Both the position numbers and the translations under genes were made by a program. Below, one piece after another: positions 45,597-57,500 of a DNA stretch of 64,000 nt (position 1 is the stretch's first letter; each line of letters opens with the position of its first letter). The notes beneath the pieces are model-generated. The model did not search any database, was not told the origin of the DNA, and saw only the letters and a list, made by a program, of their open reading frames with translations. The stretch lies in assembly GCF_003473485.1 (NCBI RefSeq), contig NC_053042.1, forward strand, positions 8,207,501-8,271,500. The letters are read 5' to 3'. The DNA comes from Medicago truncatula (Eukaryota > Streptophyta > Magnoliopsida > Fabales > Fabaceae).

Positions 45597-46613
45597 TCAA
45601 AGATATGTTGTAGCAATTACAACATTCGTTATTTCCTTCTCGAGTTCGGCTTCATCAACCCACAGTGAACTTCGTTTATGCAATAACTCTTTCTTTTCAG
45701 CCTTCTTCTCTTCGTGCTTTTTGGCTTGCATTCTCCAAATTTCAAGTTTCTCTACTCTCTCTTTTAACTGATTCAGGAACAAAAGAAAATATCAATAACA
45801 ATAAGCAAAGTCTATAATAAAAGAAATATATCAATAACAGATATTTGTAGAACAACGAGAAAAGATAGATTAGCTTGCCTTATAAGTTTTTAACTAATAA
45901 CATATTTCTTAGAAGAATGTAGTTAACTGTAAGGTATAAATACAGCACACATGTGCTTAATAACTAGTCTTTAAAGTTCATCCACTCTACAATCTTGTAG
46001 ATTATCAAAGTAAATCAACCTTAACTACAATAAAAGTAGGTCCATATTGAAGATTTAAAATGTTTTCACCTTTCAGAGAGTAATACATGATAAATGTATT
46101 CAGGGGTTAGTTAGAGGACATGAATATTAACAAAACAAAACATTATCTTGCATCAAGAGTAGACTTTGAGGTTTACATTTAAAGTTTGGACCAAGTTATC
46201 AAATCTCGAATATGAATCAATTAATTTCGAAAATAAGAAATTGAAAAGGAGACACTTACAAGGAATTGTTGAAACTGTTGTCTAGCAATGTTACGTTCCT
46301 GAGCTCTAAGTTGTGCAGCCTGAGCCTTAAGTTTCTTACGCTCTTCATTAGCGACTCTAATTGATTCCCTCTGAGCATCGTCCTTCCGTTGCTTCTCCAA
46401 CGCCATAGCCTCCATTTCTCTAATGTATTCCTTCCGAACCTCTTTCACTTGCTTTGCGTAGTCTCTCCGAAGCTGAGCAAGCATTTCCTTAGGATCTTTT
46501 GGAGCTTGCCAGCTACCAACAAAGGAGGTCGGTGAAAGGAAGTTGTGATTTTCACAGTGGTGGGATTGTGACGCACGCGTTGCAAATGAACGGGAAAATG
46601 TCTTGAACATCAT
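45597..46613 (-). CDS. coiled-coil protein with organelle-type N-terminus, possibly mS26-like mitoribosomal
   Basis: Exon 1 is 46260-46613 and exon 2 is 45597-45767, joined by a GTAAGT..CAG intron to give 174 aa. The N-terminus (MMFKTFSRSFATRASQ) is basic and Ser/Arg-rich without acidic residues, as in mitochondrial presequences. Residues ~38-160 are almost wholly charged helix (LRRDYAKQVKEVRKEYIREM, NEERKKLKAQAAQLRAQERN, ERVEKLEIWRMQAKKHEEKK), ending SSLWVDEAELEKEI. Overall shape recalls the mitochondrial small-subunit protein mS26, but I cannot show homology by eye. It could be another conserved plant organelle protein. The gene is intact and convergent with the ABCB gene. Confidence 0.6.
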
Positions 46614-47661
46614 TGAATTTGGGAATTAAGAGAAAATTATGAAATGCACACGCTGCAAAATATAAAAAGAAAATAAGTATGATTTGAAGAATATAAACAA
46701 TTACTCACTCCCACCCAATAATAGTACACATGGTCCGACTGCATTTTAGGCCACAAAAGGGGATTCTCTTGCCGCACCTTTAATATGAGGTGAGGTGCAC
46801 CAATAAGTGTTGAAATTTGAAAATAAAAACCAAAAGAAATCTAGTGAGGTCAGCTACATGGATCAAACGATGTCGTCGTCATAATATCTCTTTCTACATG
46901 TATGTAAAAAGGAATGAATGAATGAAGCTAACAAAAATAAGATGTGAAACGAGAAACGCATAAAGAGAGGAGTAAGTAAGAACCTTGGAGAAACCCAAAA
47001 GGAAGATCGTTCTCAGTGGTGTTCGAATTGTCCAAGGATTTTCTACTGTTTTCTGAATTATTATAAGTAAATAAGATCCAGCCTTGGTTTGGGTTTATCG
47101 ATGAAAAAACAAGTGGACAATAGAATTTGCATGAATAAGCTGTACTCAGAATTGTGTATACCTACGAATATTTTTACTAGCTATCTTTCAATAAAAGGAA
47201 TTATAAGACACATTATGAGTGTGGAAAGGTTTATTTTGATAAGGGCATTTATTCTCAAGGCAAAATTTGAAGAGTGAGTTATAATTGTGATTTCCTTTAT
47301 CTCTCAACAACTTTTCAACACAAACAAGAACATATATTTTTTAGTTTGTGTTTATGCCTAACAGAATTCATACCATGAACTTAATTATGCCAAACAATTA
47401 TCATGGCTCCTAATGAAGAAAATTCCTGTTCTAACTTCCTGGAATTTTCAACCATATAGTTATACACAACTTACAGTAACACCTTTAGAAAATTCCTGTT
47501 CTAACTTCTAACAGGTTTTCACTTCCAAGCATCATACAGATCAATATTCTCATGATCATATAAAAACCAATCAATATTTTCTCCCCAAGTCGCTTTAGAA
47601 GACAATAGAGTTTAACTTGCTATAAATTCTACCATACTATATTACCACTTGCTTCTTTAAA
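46614..47661. other. intergenic, with an RTE-type repeat fragment near 46845-46880
   Basis: gaggtcagctacatggatcaaacg is related to the RTE 3'-end string found at 54090 and 62490. No gene is supported. The plus-strand frame 47089-47277 has no motif. Confidence 0.4.
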
Positions 47662-48611
47662 CTATTCATATGAAAATTCAACAACAGAATTGAAATTAAG
47701 TAAGTACAGTTTCTCCTTAAATTCTTGCATCATCTCATATTTGTCCAGGATTTGCCTAGCAGCAGAGAAACACATACTCTCCAAGATCATACCATTTTCC
47801 ATAAAAAATGTAGCTAAAAATAACTCATGATCGTCTCTATTAATTTCTTCAAATTTCACAACATGGAGAGAAGCCAAACAATCGGGCACAACAGCAGAAC
47901 TCAGAAGCTCTTCCACAAATGTACGTATTCCCTGACAATTAATCATCAAAGAAAGTCCAAATAAGGCTCTTAAAAGAGAAAATAAATTAGATAAAAAAAA
48001 AACAGCAAGAAGTTACAAGAGAATATATTGCAGCCAAATGTATTTAGTAAATACTAGTAATTACCAACCTTAAGAACTAGTGTCTTGAGAACCGGCGTCT
48101 TTTGAAGCAAGGCTAACAGAATATTAACACTAACTAAACCAACCTCCAAATCGGTCAACATTGGAAATACACATAGCTTCTGTGGTTGCCTCAGAACCTG
48201 GAATGAATGGCACAACGAAACTGATTTATATTGCAATAGAAGGGTTAAACTTAGATATCAATTGAGAAAAAACTTATTAATATACATGCCAAAAATTTAG
48301 AACAGGTATTTTATACAAAATACATTTATGAGTGGTTCTACACTATAAACCAACCAATTTTCACAAGTTATAAAGTATTCAAGAAAGATGCACATTGTTA
48401 AAAAGGCTAACTTATATGCATACCTTTGATACCTCGAATTTGATAGACTTCGCATGACTGAAATTTCCGAGAAGAGAAAAAACCTCTTCATCTAGCATAT
48501 AACCTTGGCCCTCATGTAAAATGATTTTTGCAGAAGTGTGGCATGGGGACCGTGTTAAAATGGTCTGTGGTATATCATAACCACGGTAACTGAATTCGTT
48601 TAGATGCAAAC

Positions 48612-48817
48612 TGTAAAAGAAAATGGTATCCTGGTGTATTTCATTGATATGAAAGTAGGGAATATATACAAGGTTTCCTCCATGATTATAGGAGATAAAA
48701 ATGAAAACATAACTACAAGAAATAAATGGAAAGATATACAAGGATATGAGTCAACTATAATTTGAATTCCAAATTACAGCAAATCCCTAAAACTAGTCAA
48801 TTCAATTAATTCCAACA
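48612..48817 (-). repeat. 3' LTR of the copia element (206 bp)
   Basis: Starts tgtaaaagaaaatgg and ends aattccaaca on the plus strand. Its partner is at 51793-52001. Confidence 0.92.
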
Positions 48818-48824
48818 TCCCCTC

Positions 48825-51725
48825 TCAAGTTGGTGCATGAATATCACACATACCCAACTTGTCAAGAGAACCAGCAAGAGTCCTGGAGGTTACTGCCTTA
48901 GTAAGCATATCAGCAAGTTGTTGTTCTGATTTTACAAACGGAAATGCAATAATACCAGCTTCAATCTTTTCTTTGATGAAATGCCTATCAATTTCCACGT
49001 GTTTTGTGCGATCATGTTGGAGAGGGTTATGAGCAATCTCTATGGCAGATTTATTGTCACAGTAAAGCTTCATTGAATCCTCTTGTTCACATCCAAGATC
49101 CATTAAAAGGTTTTTAATCCATAGCAGTTCACATATTCCTACTGCCATCCCCCTGAATTCTGCTTCGGCACTTGATCTAGCAACTACTTGTTGTTTTTTA
49201 CTCCTCCAAGTTACTAAATTTCCTCCCACAAAAGTGAAGTAGCCTGCAGTAGACTTTCTGTCATCCGCAGATCCGGCCCAATCAGCGTCGGTATAACCAT
49301 CGACTTTGAGGTGACCATGGTTTGAGAATAACAAACCTTTTCCTGGAGCAGATTTTAAGTACCTCAGTATTCGTTCAACCGCATCCATATGCGGTTTTCT
49401 TGGGTCATGCATAAATTGGCTCACAACATTAACTGCATACGCTATGTCTGGCCTAGTATGAGACAAATAAATTAACTTCCCAACTATTCTTTGATATCTT
49501 TGACGATCCATACTAGGCGCATCAGCACAACAAAAGTTTTTGTGATTTTGTTCTATGGGAGTTTCAATTGGTTTGCATCCAAGCATTCCTGTCTCAGTTA
49601 ACGAATCTAACACATACTTTCTTTGAGAAAGAAAGATACCATGCTTGGACCTTGCAACTTCGATCCCCAAAAAATACTTTAGATCTCCAGGTTGTTTCAT
49701 GTCAAAATTAGAAGCTAAATATCGCTGCAAGCTCGAAATTCATTAGGATCATTTCCAGTCACAATCATATCATCAACATATATTATCAATGCGGTGATCT
49801 TACCATGATTATGTTTAAGAAACAAGGTGTGATCAGAATTACTTTGCGTGTAACCAAAAAACTTCATAGACTTAGTAAACCTTCCAAACCAAGCTCTTGG
49901 TGACTGTTTTAATCCATATAGGGCCTTTTTAAGCTTGCACACCATAGAAATATTTGAGTACCTTGGTATGCCAGGGGGAGGATCCATATACACTTCTTCT
50001 ATTAAATCTCCATGTAAAAAGGCATTTTTTACATCAAATTGAATAAGCGGCCAATCTTGATTTGCTGCTAATGATAGTAATACCCTCACTGTGTTGAGTT
50101 TTGCAACTGGTGCAAAAGTTTCTTCATAATCAACTCCATAGGATTGAGTGTAACCTTTTGCAACTAACCTCGCTTTAAACCTCTCAACACTTCCATCGGC
50201 CTTATGTTTGATAGTAAACACCCATCTACAACCTACAGTGCTCTTTCCGACCGGTAAGGAGACAAGTTCCCAAGTAGCATTTTTGTCCAATGCTTCCATT
50301 TCTGCTGTCATTGCCTGTGTCCATCTCGAATCTGCTAGAGCTTCCTGCATGTTACTAGGTGTAGATGCAATGGATAATTGAGATGCATAATTAGCATATG
50401 ACTTGGACAACTTTTGGAATGACACATAGTTATTTATAGGGTACTTTACCTTACAATTAGGGTCAGGTTCATACCTTATTGGAGGTTGTCCTCTGTTAGT
50501 ACGAGGCGGAAGAGTGTAAGTGCTAACAACATGGTCAAAATTTAATGGACTAGAAGAAGAGTCATTATTTTCTATATTAGCGGAAACATAATTTTCTGTA
50601 TCAGCAATATAATGAATAGAAGCAATAGTTTCAGATGGTACCTCTGCAAAATTTTCTGAGGATTGGATCAGCAGTAGGCTTGACGTTGAAGAGGAAATTA
50701 TACTATCATCTTCGGTCATATTCTCATTTCCAATATCTTGATTCTCATCTTCAATATCTTGAATTTCATTTTGATTTTCTATTGGCATAGTATCAAATAA
50801 CATGATTTCATGGATGTGTATTTCATGATTCTACACCTCTACATCACTTCCCCTCTGAGGTGAAGAATGGAGTGTTTTAGAAAGAAAAAACAATTCATGT
50901 TCATGAAAGGTAACATCCATTGAAACAAAATATTTTTTTGAAGATGGATGATAAACTTTATATCCCTTTTGAGTGGTGCTGTATCCCACAAAAACACATT
51001 TCATTGCTCTAGATTCTAATTTTGTTCTTTGGTGAGGATGTAAACGTAAATATACGACACAGCCAAAAATATGGGGTGGTAAATTATTGATAGAGTTAAG
51101 TGTGCAATGATTAGAAAGAACATCAATAGGTCTTCTAAAATTTAGCACACTTGAGGGGACTTTATTAATAAGATAAACTGCAGAGCTTAAAGCTTCACCC
51201 CATAGATAAGAAGGAACATTACTCCCAATCAAGAGTGACCTAGTAATCTCCAAAAGGTGTCTATTTTTTCTTTCAGCTACTCCATTCTGCTGAGTAAGTA
51301 ACAACGGATCCACCATCTTGTTTAATAGATATTACCTCACAATAAAGCTGATATGCCTTTGATGCATCTTGACTGACAGAGTAAGTCTCCTTGACCGATT
51401 CCCAGATCTTCTTGGCTGTAGGTAACCGGATGAAAAGCGACCTAACATCTTTTTTCATTGCATCCAGAAGCCAAGACTTGACCAAACAATTCTCATCTTC
51501 CCAAGTTTCATATTCATCAGAGGTTTTTGTTGCAGGTGCGACCTTCTTTCCAGAGATGTAACCCCAATGTTTACGACCTCTGATCTTGTTTTCTGCATTA
51601 AGGGCCCATTCGGTATAGTTTGTGCCATCAAGACGTTCAGGTGTGAGGGATGAATACAGATCATGTGTATGTGGAGCAGAATTTGATTTTTGAGCAGAAT
51701 CTGATTTATCTGAGCCATTCGCCAT
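48825..51725 (-). pseudogene. copia gag-pol remnant: gag, integrase end, RT and RNase H
   Basis: Gag begins MANGSDKSDS at 51725 and is open to the capsid region (DGGSVVTY near 51300). It then joins directly to the C-terminal part of integrase (QQNGVAERKNRHLLEITRSL), so the gag zinc knuckle, protease and catalytic part of integrase are missing. A TAG stop interrupts pol near 50831. The reverse transcriptase has FDVKNAFLHG and YVDDM. A frameshift near 49720 separates it from the rest of RT and RNase H (LKYFLGIEVARSKHG, YTDADWAGSADDRKST, LYCDNKSAIEIAHNP, QLADMLTKAV). It cannot move on its own. Confidence 0.92.
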
Positions 51726-51792
51726 TTTCTTACTCAGAAGCTAATCTCCAATTCCTAGAAATGAGAGGTAATTGGAGTCGGCTCTGATACCA

Positions 51793-52001
51793 TGTAAAAG
51801 AAAATGGTATACTGGTGTATTTCATTGATATGAAAGTAGGGAATATATATACAAGGTTTCCTCCATGATTATAGGAGATAAAAAATGAAAACATAACTGC
51901 AAGAAATAAATGGAAAGATATACAAGTATATGAGTCAACTATAATTTGAATTCCAAATTACAGCAAATCCCTAAAACTAGTCAATTCAATTAATTCCAAC
52001 A
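51793..52001 (-). repeat. 5' LTR of the copia element (209 bp)
   Basis: Same ends as the 3' LTR, with an extra ta dinucleotide and an extra a. Adjoins the primer-binding site at 51781-51792. Confidence 0.92.
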
Positions 52002-52839
52002 CAACTAGAGAAAAAGATAGAAGAATTGATAATGTTATAGGGCACATCAACGTCATGTTCAATGGAAATACTTTCAAGTAGAGGAGCATCTATAGAGACC
52101 CAAGTTGCATCAACAAACCAAGCGCAGTTTTTGGTCTCAAATTTTGTTAGAAGTGGGAACTAAGCTTAAGTTTAATATAGTTAGGGGATTTGGGCGAGTG
52201 AGTGTTAAAGAAGATTCCACACAACTTGAGAAGTTTTAGGTTTTGAAAACGAATAGATTTGGTGGGACTTGGTGCATTAGCAAGGTAAACTGAATTAGTG
52301 AGCAATTCCAATTCTTCAATTGATATGGGAACTTTAATATGGGAAATAGAATTAACGAGCAATTCCAATTCTTCTAATAATATGAAATTTTTAAATAGAG
52401 AATCAGAAGCAAGAACGGAGAATGAGAGTTGAAACTGCGAATGGATTCGAAGATTTTTAACTCTGCGGTTGAAGATGTTAGAGAACCATATATCTAGAAG
52501 GAATGGATCATACACACTGGAGAGGAAAAGAGAAAAGCTATCCATGGTTAAAGAGTAAGACTGAGTGCTCTATTAACAAACCCAATAAAGTTATGTTTTC
52601 TTGAATTTGAACCATCGTGATGCTCGTGTATGGAGAGTTTAGTGAGGGAAGACCAACGGGTTTTCCATTTTTTGGATAAAAGAAAAGCACGAACAGCATC
52701 TTCCGTCGGAAGAAAAGAGAGAATGTGAGTTATTAGTTGTTCAGGGAGCTTGTTGTAGAATATGTCATCTTCATCTGCAGTTGCATGTGGAAGAGAGCTT
52801 GTGACGCTTTCCGTTTCGTGCGGTTGAATCGGACGCCAT

Positions 52840-53270
52840 GTTTGATTGCTTGCTTACTTCGTCTTCTGATGAAGAGAGTTGGGGAGATGAGTAGGAGAAA
52901 TAGGGTTGAGTGATTGAGAGTTCAGCGAAAGAAATAGGGTTTGGTGAATCAAGTATATGTTTATCTTTTGTTATTTAGGTGTGTTATATTATAATTCTTT
53001 TTAACAAGCTTTTTAGATAAAATATTTTTTTTCTTTAAAAAAAAAAAGATCAAATATATTATGATTTTTCTTTTTTTATAAAAAAGAGAACAGTAGTGAT
53101 AAAATATCTTTTGATATTTAGAAGTGTATTGACTTAAGATTTTTTTTTTTAAAAAAAATCAATTTTTTTTAAAAGATATACCTCAGAATATTTTTTTATA
53201 ATGAAATAATCTTGTCATATTTTCAATCAAGACATATAAAATGTAAATAAGTCCTGCATTAATCAATTAT
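52840..53270. other. intergenic, AT-rich
   Basis: Upstream flank of the F-box pseudogene. Poly-A/T tracts only. Confidence 0.4.
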
Positions 53271-53271
53271 G

Positions 53272-53536
53272 TTATCAAAGTTTTTTTTGGTAGATAGACG
53301 AAATGGCAAAGTCATTATAAACTCACACACATAAGTGGAGGTACAGGGGTTCGAACCCCGGTCATGGCATCAGGCCTAACAATTTCGGTATTTTATCAGT
53401 TAAGCTAGGACTTCTGAATTTATCAAAGTTTTTTTTGTCCACGTGAACTTAGGTAAAGACCTTGCATAATATATTCATATTATGCAAGGTCCGGGATTCA
53501 AACCCTAGCCACCACCAAAAAATCAAAGTTTTTTTT
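53272..53536. repeat. two SINE-like insertions in opposite orientation sharing one target repeat
   Basis: The 14-mer tcaaagtttttttt occurs exactly three times (53275-53288, 53423-53436, 53523-53536). Between the first two lies a minus-strand tRNA-like unit (53290-53418: gtcctagcttaactgataaa, ccggggttcgaacccc). Between the last two lies a plus-strand unit (53438-53520: cacgtgaacttaggtaaaga, catattatgcaaggtccggg) ending in an A run. The first pair of repeats extends to 18 bases (ttatcaaagttttttttg). Confidence 0.65.
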
Positions 53537-53687
53537 ATAGAGAGCAAACAACATTCGGCGATTCCATTTCTTTACTGTTTATATTTTTTAATTAAAAAAT
53601 ATTATTCTCATCTTCTTCCTTTAACTTCATTTTTACACTTTTTTTCATTTACTAACCTTTTACTGTATTTTATTTTACCCTTATATA

Positions 53688-53878
53688 CTCCCTCCATCTC
53701 TTATTATAAACACTTTGACCAATTTCAGCATCTTTTAAAAAAATGATAGTGTGGTTAATGTTTATTTTGTGTGACCATACTAAGCTTTTCTTTGTTTATG
53801 TGTGTATTTAATTTGTATAGAGGCTTATATTCGGAGAAAAGACATTTTTGGAAGGGTGCTTGTAATTAGGAATGGGAG
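53688..53878. mobile_element. Stowaway-like MITE, 191 bp
   Basis: The left end ctccctccatctcttattat and the right end, reverse complemented, ctcccattcctaattacaag are degenerate inverted repeats flanked by TA (53686-53687, 53879-53880). No coding content. Confidence 0.65.
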
Positions 53879-54586
53879 TAAAAAATATGAAACCAATGTT
53901 TCTCACCGATGCATGAAAAAAAAAAAAACTGGATAAATATATATATAAAAGGACAAATATCTTTTGCTGATCAATAAGTTAAATGTATTATTATTTTCCT
54001 ATCTTCTAAATAAAAATGAGAGTAATTGTAATTTATAAAAATGACAAGAACAACAACAACCAAACATTATCATACAAAGTAGGACCGGCTACATAGATCA
54101 AGCTTTATTAACGAGCTTCGACTTCTGATAATAAAGCATTGTCATAAACTACCATTAGTAGTTTTCAAGCAGTTTTCTCACAAGACTTTGTAAAATCAAT
54201 TAGTTCTTTAAACTAAATGAATTGTGCAATATTATCAACCAAACCAAACTTTGATGAGTGAACTGAAAATATTCGATTAAACGGTAAATGTCAGTTATGC
54301 TGTAAAGTTGCCCTGTTGTCACCGCAAACATCTTACTTAATGCACAGTCGGGAAACATTCAATTTACATGGCTTTAATATGAAACATCACACCGCATATG
54401 CATTATGCAAACAGTGCTTTAGAAATGACCTTGATAACACTGCAATTATAATAATGCATAAGTGATGAACATTGATTAACCTTTTTTTTGTTGGGTTGAA
54501 GATGAACACTGATTAAATACATGAACATTTTCTGCACAACTGTACATTTGAGGATCTCAAATAAGCCAGTCCAGTAAATAAGTGAT
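53879..54586. other. 3' flank of VPS35, with an RTE-type string at 54047-54115
   Basis: aacaacaacaaccaaacattatcatac..taggaccggctacatagatcaa is the 3'-end string of plant RTE LINEs. The rest is likely VPS35 3'UTR near 54300-54586. No gene is seen. Confidence 0.45.
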
Positions 54587-57500
54587 TTAGACCTTGATAG
54601 AATCGTATTTTTCACCCAGTATACCGCCCTTCTGTTTTTGAAATTGTATGTACCTCAGTGTGCTAGCAAAGAAAGGATCTGAAGCTGGAAGGGCTGATGC
54701 AGAGTCACTCTGCATCTCAGTCTTGATTAATTCTATAAGCCCCTGGATAGCAGCACTAGTGATCTGTGGATTTCCTTTCTCAAAATAGTAAATGTACCTG
54801 GAACATACTTATCCGTTAGTAAAAAGGCCATGAAAACAGTAAACAAACCAAACAGTTTTATAGCTTAAGGTGACTAACTTATTCAGTATTTCAACAAAAA
54901 GCGTAACTGGACCACTGCTACCCCTGGCTACATTGGCCATTTGCTGAGCAGCATTTGCGATCCTCAAAGCACGCTTGAGGCAAAGCAACACCCTGTAATA
55001 AAACTGTCAACAACCCATCTCCAAGAGAAAAACCAGAAGACAAGAAAGGTGGGAATTTATAAGTCTGTATGTCAATGATGCAGTGACATAATTACATTTG
55101 ATAAATCATGCATATGCATAAATGGTTAACCTTGATGCTATATTGAGGATGGGACATAATTACATCAGAAAATACATAAGGCATCATGCATGAAATCAAT
55201 CAAGTCATCCCAATTAAACCTACTATAGTATTTACCAGCATACCTTTCTCCATCCTTAATACCATCTTGATCATCAACCCAAAAGAGATGTGAGCATGCA
55301 TAAACAGCTCGACACTGATCAGGCTTCTTCAAAAGTTTTGCAGAATACTGCAGAAAGATAGAACGTCATCTTGGGTTGTGCATGAATACATTAAAAAGCT
55401 GAATAATTGTGAATGAATACATTAAAAGGCTGAATAACAATTGCCACAAACCATTTGTCTAATGGCCATCCCCCTGAGAAAATTCATCACAACTTTAATT
55501 TTTGATGAATTTTAATCCACATGCATGAATGATTAAGGAAGGAATGTATTGGGTTTACTAGAAGTGTAATATTTCAATATAGTCCTTCTTTATTATTTTA
55601 AGAAGCTGGGGTTGAGGGAGAATTGGAATAAGGCCCTAATGCTTGATCCCCCAAAAAAGAGGAATTACTCCATTCACTCTTGTCCCCTTTAATCACCATT
55701 GTTATCCCTAATCCATACAGGCTCTTTTAAGGAAAAAGAGGAGAGAGAGGAAAACAAGTAAAAAGTTACATACCCCTGTGGCCTTGTGTGTTAATGTATC
55801 CCTGTTCTCAACGCCAAAGATGCTCATTCTCTGGAGAGTCCCGATAATTAAATGTATTGCAGTTACCTGGGCTTTAGAGTCCTAAATTATTATCAACAGA
55901 TAGATTAGAAAAGGCCACCTTAGTCACATAAAGAAAATCATAAAAAGAAATGCTGTATTAGCAAGTACCGCAATTTCTTCTTCATATAATACAAATGCCT
56001 GAGTGAAAAATTCATAAGCAACCGGCTCGAGGTCACAGTCATTAGCAGCCTAATAATCACAAAGAAAACAGGTATAGAAAAGCCACAAACAATTGTGCAA
56101 AATGACAGACTTTATTGTAATCAGGATAAAGAACTATAATAACGTTCGGAAAACATTAAAGCTAATAGTAATGTGATTATGGAAAAGAGCATAAAATCAC
56201 CATAAATACTGTGCCTTTTACATATAGGCACCTTGAACTTTTGCTTCATCCCAATTAATCCTTAACCCAACTATTTTTAACAAAAGATGTTATTGCAACA
56301 ATATAATAGATTTGTTTTCTTTAGTAGAATATAATAAATTAGTTAGTGAGGGGTAACCTTGGTGCAACTGGTCAAGTTGTTGTCATGTGACTGAAAGGTC
56401 ACGGGTTCAAGTCCTGGTAATTGCCTCTTGTGTAAAAAACATGGTAAGGCTACGTACAGTACACCAAATGGTAGGACCCCTTCTCGGACCCTGCGTATGT
56501 TGGAGCTTTAGTGTACCGGGTTGCCCTTTTTTTATAATAGATTAGTTAGTAACTTAGTTTAGAGGGTAGTTAAAAGACTTAGTTTGCTGGGTTGAGTTAG
56601 TTGGAAGGAATAAACCAGGCATGTAGCCTTTGTCGAACGTGGGTTGAGACGGGGAGGGGGAATTTAGTAAGTTTAGAATTGGGAGAGTCTGGATCTCTTG
56701 AGAATCCAGGAGTTTGTGTGTCCTTGCTGTTCATTTTTTTTCTTCAAATTAACACTCCAGTTCCCAGGAGAACGGGACTCTGGTAATTTGGAATACAATT
56801 AGGAGATAAGTAAAACCTAATCAATGATTGTTCCAGCCAAAGGTCGAGCTCGAGCACTCCTGATCAGTTCAATCTTCGTTAACGCTCATTAATCACTTAA
56901 GTTCAACCACTTGGTTTCTACTCATAATATAATAGTAATACATTCTTTTCATTCCCAATCTGATTCATTTTCTGTCAACTCTAGGCTGACCAGAAAGGTT
57001 TAGTAAAGCGTCTTAGACCACTTGGGTATTGTGGGGTGTCTAAGTCCCAAATCTAATAGTATGGGATGCTTGGTGGAGTATTTAAGTAGCTTGGTTCTTC
57101 CCCACTGATAGCTAGAATTTAAGGAGAGGAAAAATGCATGCCAACAAAAATATGTTTGGGTGACAGGCGCAGAAAATCAGTTTTCAAGCCCCAGCTTAAT
57201 ATGTAGTCTCTTTCTCTTTGTATTCTGATGGCTGCCTGAGAGTGTGAAGGGGTACACAAAAGCGAAACAAATATGACCATTTAAGTTTGTAAGGTCAAGC
57301 ATACCTCAGCACAGTGCAGATACAGTCTCAGGGCCAGTTCAGAAGATGATACAGAAGATAGAACTTCGATGGTCTGAAACAAAAATTAAAAATACTGTTA
57401 TTTCTCCATCCCATGATGAAGAAAATATATGGTGCATAAAACATATTATCAGATATGACTTGGTAGTTGGTACACTGCACTGTATGCCGGTAAATTTAAA

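Larger units (their letters stand above)
48612..52001 (-). mobile_element. internally deleted Ty1-copia LTR retrotransposon inserted in the F-box gene
   Basis: 3390 bp bounded by two LTRs that begin tgt and end aca on both strands. Next to the 5' LTR (right side, minus orientation) the primer-binding site tggtatcagagc (51781-51792) matches initiator Met tRNA use. Next to the 3' LTR a polypurine tract ttgagagggga lies at 48818-48828. Flanking 5-mers caaac (48607-48611) and caact (52002-52006) are an imperfect duplication, possibly one lost base. The two LTRs differ by three substitutions and two small indels over ~207 bp, so the insertion is fairly young. Confidence 0.92.
47662..52839 (-). pseudogene. 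F-box/LRR/FBD gene, frameshifted and split by a copia element
   Basis: From ATG 52839 the minus strand starts MASDSTARNGKRHKLSS but soon stops. One frame over is a clear F-box (DDIFYNKLPEQLITHILSFL, then SKKWKTRWSSLT, ~52600-52790). Further breaks lie near 52555 (between ...RALSLTL and MDSFSLFLSS) and near 52148 (after ...LKLSSHF, with KFETKNCAWFVDAT in another frame). The LRR part then runs into the retrotransposon at 48612-52001 and resumes at once beyond it (HLNEFSYRGYDIPQTI). Later exons encode VLRQPQKLCVFPMLTDLEVG (48054-48200) and a C-terminal FBD domain ending at 47662 (VKFEEINRDDHELFLATFFM). F-box/FBD proteins normally pick substrates for SCF ubiquitin ligases. This copy should not make a full protein. 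Confidence 0.85.

Noticed and set aside
53336-53414. Possible tRNA gene with a ggttcgaacccc box
   Set aside because: The acceptor stem does not pair and it sits in a SINE flanked by a target duplication.
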